Part shown: positions 33,482-46,219 of the stretch, in pieces
Position numbering within the stretch: position 1 is the first letter of the stretch
Layout of the letters: each line of letters opens with the position of its first letter
Assembly (NCBI GenBank): GCA_025531455.1
Contig: JAMYHL010000004.1
Span: 930,001-994,000 of the forward strand
From: Apiotrichum sp. Y4204
Taxonomy: Eukaryota > Basidiomycota > Tremellomycetes > Trichosporonales > Trichosporonaceae
Reading direction: 5' to 3'
Length of the DNA stretch: 64,000 bases
The notes under the pieces: model-generated
The model's input: the letters and a program-made list of their open reading frames with translations, nothing else
The model's database searches: none
Told to the model about the DNA's origin: nothing
Translations under genes and position numbers: made by a program

Positions 33482-35219
33482 TTAGGGCCTGGCGCGGCCG
33501 ACGTAGCGGGGGTAGAGGGAGCATTCGCGGACAGTGTAGCGGCCGAGGAACCAGGCGAGGAGGCGCTCGACGCCGAGACCGTAGCCGCCGTGCTCGGTGG
33601 TACCGTACTTGCGCTGGTCAGTGAACCAGTAGTAAGGCTCCGGGGGGATGCCCTCGCGCTTGTAGCCGGCCATGAGCTCGTCAAAGTCTGCGATACGCAT
33701 CGAGCCGCCGACGACCTCGCCGACGCCGGGGACGAGCACGTCGACGCTCTCGGTAAAGTCCTCGTCGCCGGGAATGGCCTTCATGTAGAAGCTCTTGAGC
33801 GTCTTGGGAAAGTTGATGAGCATGATGGGGCGGTTGATCTGGTCGGTCATCTTGCGCTCGGCGGCCTCGGCAATGTCGTCGCCGACAACGTGGTCGCTGC
33901 CGTCCTCCTTCTTGATCCCGTGCTCGTTCAGGTACTTGATCGCGTCGCGGTAGTCGAGGCGGAGGAAGGGGCGCTGCGGCGCGACAAAGTTGGGGTTGAG
34001 CTGCTTGACAATCTCGCTCGCGATCGGGTCCTTGAGCAGCGCGTCGACAACGTCGCAGATCAGGCTCTCGAGGTGGTCGAGAAGGTCCTTGAACTTGATA
34101 AAGACGAGCTCGGCCTCGAGATGCGTGTACTCGGACAGGTGGCGGCGGGTAAGCGACTTTTCGGCACGGAACGACTCCTGGATACAGTAGACGTCGCCGA
34201 GCGAGGGGAGGACAGTCTCGAGGTACAGCTGCGACGACTGGGTGAGGTAGGCCGGTGCGCCGTAGTAGTCGAACGCAAAGAGGGTCGAGCCACCCTCGAC
34301 AGAGGTCTGCACCATGCACGGGGGAGTGACCTCGGTGATGCGCTCGCGGTGGAAGTGCTCGCGGAACTCGCGGAGGAGGGCGGCACGGAAGCGCATGACC
34401 GCCGTGGCGGTCTCGCCACGGAGCTCGAGGTGTCGGAGGTCGGCGCGGATCGAGGGCTCCGTGTCGGCCTTGAGGCGGCCCTCAAACGCGTCGTCGCCCG
34501 AGGGCGCGCGACCGAGAATCTTCCACCAGTCGAGAATAATCTCCACACCCTGCGGCGCGCTCTGGCCCTCCTTGACCTTCTGCACGGTGCCGGTAACCTC
34601 AATCGTCGACTCGACAGTGAGGTCCAGCGCGTCAAGCGTCTTGATGCAGTCGCCAGTGAGGACAAGCTGGGCAAGCGGCCCAGAGCCGTCGCGGAGAATG
34701 ATAAAGTAGTTGGTCTTCTGCATGCGCAGGCGGTGCACCCAGCCGCTCAGGCGGACGCGCTCACCAATGCGCTCGGGCAGCTGGTACAGCTTGGTCTGGA
34801 GTGAGCGTGGATAATCTGGCGCTACCCACCGTCTTGGCCTCGGCGGACGGCTCGACAAGCTTGATCTTAGCAGCCTCCTCGCGGCGGGCCTTGTCGCGCG
34901 CCTCGTTCTCGGCCTTTTCGCGCTCGAGGCGCTCGCCATCGGCCGCCTGCTTGGCCTGCTTTTTGCGCGCGCCCTCGATACCCTTGACGAGCTTTTTGCG
35001 TGCCGAAGCAGACACCTCGACCCAGGACGCGACGTCGCCCTCCTGCTTGCGCACGAGAATGTTGGCCACGGTCTGCGGCTCCTTGTCGGCCGGAGAAGCG
35101 GACGGCGCTGCGGAGAGGTACGCCGCGAGCGCCGAGGCGAACGGCGCCGACTCGGTGCCCTTGCCGGTCGTGTCCGAGCCGGCTGTTTCGTCGACGTACA
35201 GCGTGGGAAGCGACGACAT
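33482..35219 (-). CDS. DED81: Cytosolic asparaginyl-tRNA synthetase
   Basis: Exons complement(33482..34795, 34830..35219), 567 residues, one 34-nt intron. It charges tRNA-Asn. The N-terminal ~130 residues are the eukaryote-specific extension with a Lys/Glu helix (EGARKKQAKQAADGERLERE). The OB-fold anticodon domain starts at ERIGERVRLSGWVHRLRMQK. The class IIb catalytic core has motif 1 around FREHFHRERITEVTPP, motif 2 FRAEKSLTRRHLSEYTHLEA, and motif 3 HGGYGLGVERLLAWFLGRY with the terminal RECSLYPRYVGRARP. The VGG...RI segment and absence of AspRS-specific residues support Asn over Asp. Its 3' end lies 142 bp from the TRS65 stop (convergent). Confidence 0.95.
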
Positions 35220-36696
35220 GGTGGTGGCGAGAACGGTGTAGTTCTCTGTGATATTAGTTGTGGGAGAAAGAGGTCAAAGATCTCCCGATAGTTGAACTTT
35301 GTCCGTGTGGTCGGTGCTCGCTGTGGTCGCCTCGGACTTTTCGACTCGCGCCACGAGCGAGCTCGAGAGCTGCGCTGGGCCAGTGCCCACCTGGTGCAGC
35401 TGATACGGGCCGTGTCCGTCGATAATGACACGTAATGAAAGATCTTCCTCTATTCTCGTCACGTGGTCTCTTGGCCGTTGTGGGGCCCCGTTATATCACA
35501 TGGCACTCAACCATTCGTCATGTCATGCATGTTGATGCTGATCCCTGCCCTGCTGATCTGCTGCTATAATCTGCTGATCTGCTGATCCTCCTGATCGACC
35601 GCTCCACTGGAGCTCCATGAAGACTACTTGTCTCAAACGAGTCGTCAAGGTGAATGCTAGGTGTCCTTACGCAGCGCGCTATGTACTACGCCGCCCACTG
35701 CGACTGCCTCTCTGTGTGCGACGTATGAAACGCCATGCTGTGAAGCTCCAGCTCGGGCCAGCTAGGGCACAGTGGAGATTGGACGGGGAGCACAGACGCA
35801 AAGCATGCGACGTGGTACAGCTGTGCGGGGTGCGGTGTAGTTTGCGTGATTGGAGGTCTGGGATGAGGACCTGTGTCACTCGTCTAGGAAAGTGGGATCA
35901 GGAGAGGCAACCGCGAGATCTACAGCGACGCGGAGAGGTTACACCTGAAAGATATACGTGCCCTCGATGGCCCAGTAAGAACCATTTAACATTTTATAAC
36001 CTATAAGCTGCCCAAAGAAATGGTTATGCACGAATGGTAACTTTGGAGAGCGGATCGACAGATCGGCCGGGATCGACTGGATTGGTGGAGCTAGGACAGG
36101 AGGTACCGTGGTACCGTATCCCGGGATCTGGGACCTGTGCAAAGAGGGGCAATCCTCGGGGGCCGAAAGGCGGGCGAACGAGGAGATTGAGATGAGATTG
36201 AGTGGCATGGCATGCGTGGTCCTTGACCGAAATCAGAAAATAGAGAAACAGATGCTTTACAGACCGACACGAGCATGAGCCACCTAGACAGACTATATGC
36301 AGCTATGCAGGCTACAGACCGCCTGATACCCGGGGTACCCGAATGCACTACCACAAGTACAGTGTGCTATCATTATTAATGTGCACTAAAAGAAACGCCA
36401 AGGGCCAAGCTGGGTGGAGGCTTAGGGTGCGTTTTTTTGGAATTCCCCCTGTATTATAGCATGCCACCGCCGCGATCATTACCCTTCATCTCGTCGGCCT
36501 CACAGCCTTGTCGTTGTTGTTGTCTCTTTGTGTGTCGTGTGCTCGTGTCGCCGGACCACATCACATCTCTTGTCACTTCCCACACACCACCACCTCACAG
36601 GCTCTTACCTCCGCGCCATTGCCAATGGTCGCATGACTCGCTAAAACACTCTTTCAGTTTGCAGCTTATCGCTTCACCACCAGTCTCCCCTTCAAC
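35220..36696. other. 1.5-kb divergent intergenic region, AsnRS/lipase
   Basis: No gene is recognised. A short tandem patch at about 35550-35592 repeats ctgctgatct. At 36095-36130 ggtaccgtggtaccgtatcccgggatc is locally repetitive and partly palindromic. The final ~230 bases are CT-rich and probably form the lipase leader. Confidence 0.45.
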
Positions 36697-39600
36697 ATGT
36701 CGCCAGGGTACGGCACCGCGAGCGTCGTTCTCGCAGCGACGCCGGCCGTCGTGTCCACATTCTTCACCCACATTGGCAGCTGGCCAAAACGACGCCGGCG
36801 CGCAAAGCACCACGCTCACAACGGCGACGCCCTCGCCCCATTTACGCCCGCCACAAGCGTCGACACCCTGCCCCCGCAGCAGCTGCGCTACGAGGAGGGT
36901 CTGCATGTCGTCCGCAGCTTCCTCAACTATGCGTCCACCCACGGCGTCGAGGAGGTGCAGGACTTTACCGCCCAGCCGGTACCCATCCCGCGTGAGTTGG
37001 ACACTGGCCATCGTTTCCCGCTGGTAGTATGTACTGTGGTTGACATCCAGACTGGGTCCGCAGGGAAGTCGTGACCATTCCCGAGGACGTCATTGACCGC
37101 GCGGCCAAGATTCTGACCGAGCACCTCGCCACGTACGGTGACGGCAAGGGCATCGAGCTCGTCGGCGGCACAAAGTGGTGGAAGGTGCGCGGCCGCGAGC
37201 TCGAGGCAGAGTGGATAGAGGTGAGTACCTCCACTTTCTTCATCGCCTGACTCTAGATGTCAAAAGACTTTATGCGGCGAACCACAAGTACCTCCTCGGG
37301 AGTCTCGACGCCGCCCAAGGCCGACAAGCGACGGACACTGACGCACTTTATGGCCAAAAAGCCCAGAGCTGTTCGTGATGATGCCGGTGGCAACGTCGCT
37401 GGCGACCGGGTAATCCTCTACATACATGGTGAGCCCTGCTGCTCGTTATCTCATTCACCATGCTTACTATTCCTCAGGAGGAGCATTCTTCTTCTCCTCT
37501 CTCGACTTGCATAGGTATCAGATTCAGCGCCATGCACGGAAAGCCGGTGCCCGAGCGTTCGTTCCCAACTACCGCCTCTCGCCGCAGTACCCCTTCCCTT
37601 GCGGATTACTCGACTCGCTCGCTGCCTACCTCTACCTCATCCACCCTCCAGACGGTATCCCTGCGGTTGCGCCTCATGATATAATTCTCATGGGCGACTC
37701 TGCCGGTGGAGGAATGTGCCTGTCGCTCCTGATCCTCATTCGCGAGATGGGATTGCCGATGCCCGCGGCGGCCAGCCTGATGTCCCCGTGGGTCGATCTC
37801 ACCCATTCCATGCCGAGCATTATGGAATGGGACGGCGGCGACTACATCCCGAATGTTGGATTCCACTACAGGCCGAGTCTGGCATGGCCCCCGATCCCCG
37901 GCGATGGAATCACGGTTCAGACAGCGGACGGCAAAGAGCTGGTTGTCGACGAGCAGGTTCAGCTCTACTGGTGAGGGACAGGTGTGTGACATCGCTGACG
38001 CCAGCCCAAACAAATTGCTGACCCATCCTCTGGTGTCCCCGATCAACATGGGATCGTTCGGCGGGCTGTGTCCGCTATACCTTGTGAGTCACTGACGATG
38101 ACCCCACTGACGATCAGTCTGCAGGGAGTGTGGAGCTTCTTCGCGATGAGGTCACGTACATTGCACACAAGGCGGCGAATCCAACCGCCTTCCCCCCATC
38201 GCCCATTTCGCTGGAGGAGTACCCCGACCAGGTTCCTCTCATTTCCAAGTATCCACCCACAAAGGTGCACCTGCAGATCTTCGAGGGTGCATGCCATGTC
38301 GCGACCACCTTGGCGTGGACGCGCAGCGCAAAACACATTTTCCGTGGGACTGCAAAGTGAGTCAAGTAGCTGTCGTGGGCGTCTGTTTACAGCCACTGAC
38401 TCCAGCTTCAACATCTGGGCATTCAAGGCCGCAAGGAAGGCGTCCGGCGCGAGGGACGACAGTCATTCCTTAAACCCGGGATCGCTGGGCCAGCTCAATG
38501 GAGTGCACTCCAACGTATCGTCTACACCAACCTCATCAGGGACCGTCACGCCGGAGCCAGAATCTGACGTTTCAAGCTCAACATCAGAGGATGAGACCTC
38601 TTCCTCAGTGCTGAATATTATCAAGGTGCGGGGTGTGCTGCCGCACTTTGGGGACAAGATGATTGTCGCGGAGCGCGTCTCGACACATGGCCGGGTCTCC
38701 CCCATGGAGCCGGACCGTGATGTGCCTGCACTGAACCCTGCGCTGCGTCCGCAAGTGGGACGAATCCGGGAGAACGGCCCAATTCATACATGGCTGGCGA
38801 AGCGCGCCCAGTGGGACGAGCGGTTCGGTGTGCAGCTCAGGCGCTGGCGCAAGGTCCGAACGGACGAGTACGCTGTTGCGAAGGAGAACGGCTTCCTGAC
38901 GGGGAATCTCCATGGCGAAAGTCCCCCGCTCTCGTCTCTAGTGTGTCTTGTGGACCAGGACCTCGCGTACCAGGCCAGCAAGTCGGTCGACGCACCGACG
39001 ACAACGTCGAACACTGGTGTCGCGCTCTGGATGAAGATGGGCGAGAAGGCGGACGAGGATGCCATGGAGGGCAAGGCGCGGCGCGGCAGCTGGCTCAAGG
39101 AGATGGGCAAGGAGGTGGGCCGTCGGGCGAGCATGGCCTTTGACCGGCGCGGATCAGTCTCGGAGGAGAAGCGCCGCAGTGGAGAGCGGAGTGGGGAGCT
39201 GTCGCGGCGAAGCTCGCGCCACAGCTCGCTCGGCGCCGCATCCCCACACTTGAGGGATTCACGAGGCTCGCCCCGCTTCCGCTCGCCCCTTGCCTCGCCG
39301 GGTCTCTCTCCGCGACACCAGCCCGCGTCCATCCCCGCGTCTCCCGGCCTCTCTCCGAACAGCAACCCGTCTTCTATCCCATCCTCACCCATCCCCCCGG
39401 CTATTGCCCGTGCCCCCTCCCCGATGGCCACTGCTCCCATCGCCGAATCGCTCGAGAATGTCACCATCACTTCCCCATCGCCCACCACACCCATCACGGC
39501 GCCGCCAGCCGCCTCCCGCTCGTCCACTGCTTCAAACGCAAGCTTTGCCACCGCAGATGAAATCTCTACGCCTGATACACCCGCTGTCCCCGCCGCGATG

Positions 39601-39714
39601 AAGACGAACGGCAGCGCGCTCCCCGACGGGCCAGGCTCCGTGCCCATCTCCGAACCCATCCCCCCGCCCGCGGCGGAGCAGATCCACATGGCCAAGGCCG
39701 CGCCGCCAAACTGA
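36697..39714 (+). CDS. Hormone-sensitive-lipase-type alpha/beta-hydrolase with long Ser-rich C-terminal tail
   Basis: Exons 36697..36991, 37051..37220, 37257..37428, 37478..37970, 38005..38083, 38118..38356, 38406..39714, 918 residues. Residues ~150-480 are an HSL-type catalytic domain: oxyanion motif HGGAFFF (His212-Gly214), nucleophile GDSAGGG (Ser287), acid in AGSVELLRDE (Asp413) and base in EGACHVA (His463). HSL-type enzymes hydrolyse lipid esters; the substrate here is open. The remaining ~435 residues have no catalytic motif. They contain an acidic Ser patch, a conserved-looking basic segment (WLAKRAQWDERFGVQLRRWR), then at residues ~705-760 a cluster of RRGS, RRAS, RRGS and RRSS sequences, and finally a Pro/Ser tail. 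The RRxS cluster suggests kinase A control (inference). Introns are 34-59 nt. Confidence 0.85.
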
Positions 39715-40299
39715 TGTCTAATGTCCCCATCTTGACATTGTGTTACGATCTATGATGATATCTCCGTACCCATACCCTTTATAGACTGCATGAATGCTGG
39801 AGATGCTCAGATGGTGCGCCACCCGGGGTTCGAGCTGCGTGTGCGGCGCCGCCGCCTCATCACATGGACCGCAATATCATACGCCACAGTCATTCGTATG
39901 TGTGATGGTCGATCGTGGCGCCGAGCAGCCCAGTGTGGCATCCTGCCGTCCACTCACAGCTCTCGGTACAGTGCACGTTACCTGCATCTCAATTAACTCG
40001 ACGGCATTTCTATGTGCTTGCAGCAACGCTCTGCAATGTCTGCAACAGCATTCAGGTCCTTCTCATCCTTCAGCGCCCTGTCCGACATCAACACCCGGGC
40101 ACGGATCATATGAGGATCCTCGTCCTCTCAAACATCAAGCCTCCCCGACGGATGGTACGGGTCTCTTTTCACGACAAACTCCAGGTGGAGCGGTGCATCA
40201 CCACCAACTCCTGCCAGGGACCCCCACGAGATCCGCCTGCGAGACCCCGGCGAGATTCGCCTGCCCGAGAAAGAAAAACACGCACATCTTCGAGCTCAT

Positions 40300-41150
40300 C
40301 AAGGCGTCACACCAGAGCGAGCCGAGCGAGTGCTTGAGGGGAAAAGAGGACAAGCACTGACACCCCATGCGCGGCAAGCATGATTGGAACGTCCTCTGGC
40401 AACACAAGCTCACGACCAGCGTAGGGGCATTCACCACAGTCGCCCGTAGCGGCGCCCTTCCAGAACGAGCAAGACACATTGACAGTATGTACAGTCCTCA
40501 TCCCCGACCCAAAGAGAGAATGCTCGCTGGATACCTGGAATAGATTCCGCAACGACAGCGTCCACGTCAGCGTGGGATGAAACCGGCCGTACACCCTCGA
40601 TACCCCGCTAGGTATCCTGCCCGAGGAGTTTCTTCATGTAGCAAAGTTGAAGGTTGGGCCGGCGACGATGACCCTCAGTGTCAGGACAGAGAATGCGGGC
40701 TCGTGATAGGTGGTCCCAGCCCGAGGATTGCAGCAGCTGAGGGCGAGATTGACGCTGTTCGCGTTATTCGACGACGGTCAACACAATCCTCGAGCGGCGC
40801 TGGAATGGTATGCCTCTGAACGATAGTCCACGATATCAGCTCGCCGATCGCGCCGATAGACCACTCGTCCCACGACTGTCGAACACACTTGATGCGATTT
40901 TCGAATGCCGAAGTCCAGGCGAGTTATGAGTGAATCGGTAAATTAGTTGTCCAAGGTCAGACATGTTGATATGATTCTCCGCCCGTCCTATTTCTATACC
41001 GCGCCAAGCCCACGTTCGTGGCCATTCCACGGGAATCAAGTTAATCAAGGGGCCCAAGTTCCGAGGCCTGATAACGAGCGCAAGCCCGGGTCTCTGGCCG
41101 GGTCTCTGGGGTATGTCCGGGACGAAAGACATGACAATGCCAACAACATT
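40300..41150 (-). pseudogene. Possible decayed or unrecognised coding region
   Basis: Three protein-like stretches follow one another on the minus strand in different frames. At ~41135-40840 one reads MSFVPDIPQRPGQRPG through MSDLGQLIYRFTHNSPGL. Overlapping it at ~40910-40690 another reads SAFENRIKCVRQSWDEWSIG and IGELISWTIVQRH. At ~40600-40360 a third reads VHTVNVSCSFWKGAATGDCG and CPYAGRELVLPEDVPIM. Residue composition looks coding (Trp, Cys and hydrophobic spacing), unlike the Arg/Pro/Ser shadows elsewhere, but I cannot join them with convincing splice sites. They may be a frameshifted gene remnant or an intron-containing gene of unknown family. I recognise no domain. Confidence 0.25.
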
Positions 41151-42806
41151 CTGGCGACGGTTAGGTGATTAAAGTGGAGATTCGGTATTGAGCGTCGCGA
41201 AACTGTCCACATGCCACAGGTAATTTAAGCTGGAATCGGCGCTCTGGCCGACGGATTCCCCGTTTGATCGCTTGACATGGGGAACCCCACGTTCCGGGGC
41301 GTCCACATGTCGAGCTTAAAGGTCCTCACATGTCCTTGGCAGTCCCAATATATCCCGATGCTCGGCAGCATGGCCTCTTGTTCTCTTGGCGGCCTTGGCC
41401 GTTGGCGCGTTGGCCGGCGACCCAGCCGGCGGTGACCAATGGGATGGTGATGGGGGGCTTGGGTTGCGTTGATCTGCTGAGCTTGCGGAGGATGTAACGG
41501 TACAACGGTCGCGTGAGCGTCGTCATGTCAGGCATGTCAGGTGGGCAACCAGACAAATGACGAATTCAAAGGGGGTTCATAAGAGTAGCTAGTGCGAGCC
41601 AGTAAATGTGTCTCGGTGTTGGCAAGTAGAGTCTCGGTGATCGTCGTCTGCGCCAAGACCAACTAGCCCAGGGATCTTCGATCTGCGATCTACACGGCAC
41701 AGCACCCCGGGGGCGCACATCGCCGCATGCCCAGTTTATAGTACTATAGACTATTCAGCTGATCCGGTCGGCCCTGTCGATCAATGATCGGCGGGGATCT
41801 TCGCCTGTGCGATTGGACCACAGAGTACTGTAACAACCAATGGCCAAACGGACTGTACCTTTGGACCTTTTAGCACCGATTATCGAGCAACCACACGGCC
41901 TGTGAGATCGCGACGCGGACCGTCCACACCAGCGGCGCGGCCAATGGGGCTGCAAGGCACTCACGCCGCAGTGGCCAAAGCTCCAGAGGTCGACGTGAGG
42001 CTGACGGGCAACCTGTCTGTTGGTGGACTCCAAAGTGGCGCGCCTGGAGTGGACACCTGGCCACTTGGATTGAGCTTGAGGGCGCAGGTGGACAAAGCGC
42101 GGGGGAGCGATCTGTTTCGTGACGTCACGAGGCCCGAGGCGCCCACAGGACAGGAACCAGAGGAACACCCAGACAGGATTCTCAAGACAGGATTCGCAAG
42201 ATCGCTCAGGGTCGGGGCCGCAAGGCGTAGGAGGGTGGAAGGATTCCGCAATTATTATCTGGAAGACCATTGCGACTTGTGCTTGAGAGACATGTGATAG
42301 AGCAGCTTGAGCAGCCGACGTTTACAAGATTTATGAATCATCTGGGGCGTTCAAGGCCTTTTTTGTGCATTCGGCATGCCGCGGGATACATTTGCAGGAT
42401 ATGCAGCTCACTGGTGGGACGGCAGGGGCTGCCGAACAACAGAAAAGTTCCGCAACATGTCAGTGGCTGAATGGTGCGGTCCCCAACGCAGAGTCCCATC
42501 GGCATGCTCAGCAGATGCGGAAATGCAGTATGCAGAATTGCAGAACAGGTGGGCACGCGGCGCACACGACATGCACGACATGCGGGGCTCGCGGCACAGC
42601 CGGCACGGGTGCATGCAGTGCACGCGCAAGGGCACGCGGCCTGCAGCATCCCAACACAACTCTGACTCCCTCCACATCCCCTCCACTTTGGTCCAGCCCA
42701 GCCCGTCCATCGGCCAACCTTGCTGATTCTGCAAGCTCTGCAAGCTCTGCAGTCCAATGTCAAGCAGGCACACAGCACCAAAACAAGCTCCGCCCAAAGC
42801 CAAGAG

Positions 42807-42830
42807 GTACGAGTACGAGTACGAGTACGA
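42807..42830. repeat. Hexanucleotide microsatellite (gtacga)4
   Basis: Four perfect tandem copies of gtacga in the gene-poor stretch upstream of the Zn2Cys6 gene. No coding role is evident. Confidence 0.9.
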
Positions 42831-43834
42831 GTTCTCTAGAAGTATGCGAGATGCGCCGTGTCCATGTGCCACATCTCGAAAAGCTAAAATGTGGAGAAGG
42901 AGAAAAAAAAAAGGTGTAAAAAGTGGTGTCAGGAAAAAAATGAAGGGGCATCCGTTCGTGATGGGTAGAAGAAAAAAAAAAAAATGGAGTGCGGGCATGC
43001 CTCAACGGGTTTGGGGGAAAAATGACGTTTGTGGTCCGTCTTCTGCCTCTCTGCCTCTCTGCTTCACAGCCCTCTGGCCTCTGGCTTTCCACCCCTAAAG
43101 CACCCTGGGTACCCTGGCAGGCCACGTTCTGTATCGGTATGCCGTTGTGGCAATTGTGCATCTGCTGACTGAACATGCTGAACAAGCTCGACTCCACTAC
43201 TGTGCTGCTAGATCTGATACATGGTTTGCATGCACTGCAAAGAAAAGAGGCCACACATATCAGTACTTGTTACTTGATACAGACCTGAAATCATGGCCGA
43301 GTAACGAGGTTACCGACTTGTTGTTAGCATCTCATTCCATCTCTTCATCATCACAACCCTTATTTTGGTCGCGTTCACCAGTCGCCGCTTTCCATTCCGT
43401 CACTGATCATCGAGCAAACGACCGATTCGACCAAGCGAGACGCGACACGCATTCCTCTGTCTGCCGTTGGGGAAAGCACTGGAAACGGGATCCTGCACGT
43501 TCTGATTCCAGAAGTCGTGATTCCCAGATATCGATCGATCGTCGAGTGCAAAGCGGAGGAATCACCCCCGATCTCACGGCCACCACCAACGATCCACAGT
43601 CCGAAATCCATCCCTCCTCTCTTTATTTATCTCCATCTCTCGCACTTTTATCTCTTTTCGTGTCTTGCACGCAACATCCACGACTACCCCGCCCCACCCC
43701 GCCTGCCGCGACGACGTTGGGAAAACGCCGCCGTTTCCAGTGCTCTCCCTCACCCGCGCGCCTGGTCGTCCAAGCGCCAGCTCGCAGCTAGCGGCTAGCC
43801 ACCCGGACTCGAGCCCTGTCCGGATCGTTCGGTC

Positions 43835-46219
43835 ATGAACAACCACATGGACATGGGCGACATGGGACTGCGCATGGGCATGGGCAGCATGGTCAACCTG
43901 GGCAACATGGGGAACATGGGGAATATGGGGAACATGGGCGGCATGCCCGGCATGCCCGGCCTGCCTCTCCAGACGGCGTACCGCCCGCCGCAATCGAGTA
44001 GCGCGTCGCCGACGTCCGGCGCATCCAACAGTGCCGGTCCTTCTGGCCCATCTGGCGGCAACAGCAGCGCCAACACTAATTCGAATTCGACGTCTACAAC
44101 AGGCGCTACGCGGCCAGGACGGGATACCACGCCGCCAGAACTCACGGCCACCGGATGCGTCCGCCGCAAGCGCGTCCGCACAGTCACGGGCTGTCTCGTC
44201 TGCCGCCGGCGAAGAGTAAAGTGCGACGAGGCAAGGGTGAGTTGAGAGTTTGTGCTGTGCGCAGCACGCAGCAGCAAAGGTTGCTGTGTAAGCAGTAAAC
44301 AAGCGCGTGTGGTATTTTACACCCTGGTTCTCAATCTACTTTTCATGCCGCGCTCTTGTCCACCTTGCCATCTAATATCTACAGCTGACACGCCAGCCGC
44401 GCTGCAAGAACTGCAGCAAGCACCCGGACAGAATATGCGAGTACCAGTATCCCGCAGGCGGTGCGACGCAGCAGGCCGACCCGACAGTGTATCCGCCGCC
44501 GTTGGGGGTAAATCTTGGCTCAGGGCCTCCACAAAACACATCATCGTTGCCGCAATACGCGCAGATGACGGCGCCGACGGGTATGCCGCTCTCGCTGCAG
44601 CAGTCGCAGTTCCCGGACCTCGCGCAGCAGATCCAGCAACGAGAACCCGAGGACCGCAAGCCGAAGCTCCAGCCAGAGCCACCGTCAGATCCGTCATTCT
44701 ACCCGCCTCCTGCCGACCCATCCTTCTACCCTCCGCCTGCCGGATCAAATCCCCCCGAGTTCAACCTGTTTAGCCACAGCAATACATCAGCACCACGGCT
44801 GACGGATCCGGTCGATCCCCTGGAGTGAGATTATGAACCTTAGAAATATACTGACAACAGCTCCTCACATGGCATAGACTCGATGGGTAACATGATGCCC
44901 ATGTCGTTCCTGCCGCCAGGGCCGGACGGTATCCGGCGGCCTATTCCATTTATGGAGATGGACTCGGACGACAACGAGGCGCACCTCCTCGCGACCGCGA
45001 CCGCATATCTCTCCGGCGGTCTGGGCATGCCGGGGCCGGAGCAGCGCGCGGGGTACGCACACAACGTGATGGAGCAGTACTTTCAGGTCGTACGGCGGCG
45101 GTCATCTGCGCAGGCCACATTTGACGCACATTTCCAGGCGCAGCCGACACAGAGTCAAGTGCAGAACGGTCCGCTTGGCGGGGTACCTCAGTCGTCGTCC
45201 AAGCTGTCGGGGGCGGCGTTTGCGGACTTCCTCTCGCAGCTCGTCCACCCTGCTCCGGGCAAGTGGAAGGAGCAGCTAGCTGTCGGTGTCGAGTGGGCTG
45301 AGTCCAGAGGAGGGCCGGGATGGCTCCTGGGCGTGTCTCCCCCGCGGCCAGGGTTCACTGTGACCGAACACCCCAACGTCCAGCCACTCGCCATGACGGT
45401 CAACTGTGACATGACGGCCCTTCTGAGCGTAGTCGGTGAGTAGTGGATATGCCGTCTTCATGACTCATCCACTGACAAGCAGCATCCCTCTCGGACGGCA
45501 CCGTTCCAGGATACCTCACCGCGGACCCGTCGTGGCTCATCTCCTCACGCGCCCTGCAACTCCACCTGAGCCCCGGCATGCCGGACATGTTCGAGGCCGT
45601 TGTCGCCACCCCTCGTATCGTGATTCCCGTCTTTGCGCGCGCAGTCGCCCTTGTCTCCCGTCGCCTATCTGTTTCCGCCGCGTTTGCACCAAACATGGTG
45701 CTTGAAATGCTCGAGTTTGACGCTGCCGCCCTGCGCACCGAGCTCGAGTCGGCATGGCCGCAACGCTTGGCTTCGCGCCCCGACACCCGGAGAATGCAAT
45801 ACGGCGCACGCATTTGGGTCGCTGCCGCGCTTCTGCTCACGGTCCACGCCGCGCAGGGCATGCCGGCAGAACAGAGCGATGTGGCGGACAGGGTGCGCGC
45901 GTTTTGCGACCTCTGCGCGGATGCGGCGGCGGATCTCGGCGACCTTAACGGCTGGGCGTGGCCGATACTCATCGTCGGTTGCGCTGCGACCGGCGAACAC
46001 CGCCAGCGCTGCAAGGACCTCGTCTCCCTGGCCAAGAGCACACTCGTGGACAAGGACCACACTCCGACGGTTGTGCAGGTGAGTTTTCCGATAACTGTGG
46101 CAAACCGCTGACGCCAGATCCTGGACAAGGTGTATGCGGCGCATGACCGCGGAGAGCGGCATTTCCACCTGCACCACGCGATGCGGAACCACCCCGAGCT
46201 GGATATTTTGTTGTTATGA
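43835..46219 (+). CDS. Zn(II)2Cys6 transcription factor
   Basis: Exons 43835..44236, 44397..44824, 44861..45435, 45483..46078, 46118..46219, 700 residues. The binuclear zinc cluster is complete: Cys120, 123, 130, 137, 140 and 148 in GCLVCRRRRVKCDEAR joined to PRCKNCSKHPDRIC. Its middle is assembled only by splicing a 160-nt intron at the acceptor 44396; an upstream in-frame CAG would insert four residues into the cluster. The N-terminus is a Met/Gly/Asn repeat (MGNMGNMGNM). Residues ~160-280 are Pro/Gln-rich. The C-terminal ~420 residues are helical with Trp-rich segments (WKEQLAVGVEWAESRGGPGW; LGDLNGWAWPILIVGC), as in fungal_trans_2-type regulatory domains. The target genes are unknown and the neighbours give no metabolic hint. 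Confidence 0.85.

Larger units (their letters stand above)
39715..43834. other. 4.1-kb gene-poor region
   Basis: No intact gene is recognised. It contains a possible decayed coding region at about 40300-41150 (listed separately), many short open frames on both strands, and a simple repeat (gtacga)4 at 42807-42830. Homopurine/poly-A runs lie at about 42899-42985, and a ctctgcctctctgcctctctgc repeat near 43040. The last ~500 bases are the CT-rich upstream region of the Zn2Cys6 gene. No terminal inverted or direct repeats that would define an intact transposon were found by eye. Confidence 0.5.

Noticed and set aside
41902..42297. 131-codon open frame in the gene-poor region
   Set aside because: It has a similarly open antisense partner and no hydrophobic core pattern or known motif.
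44361..44396. Upstream acceptor (ctacag) for the Zn2Cys6 intron
   Set aside because: It would insert four residues (LTRQ) between the third and fourth cysteines. The acceptor at 44396 has the branch site CTGAC just before it and gives usual cluster spacing.
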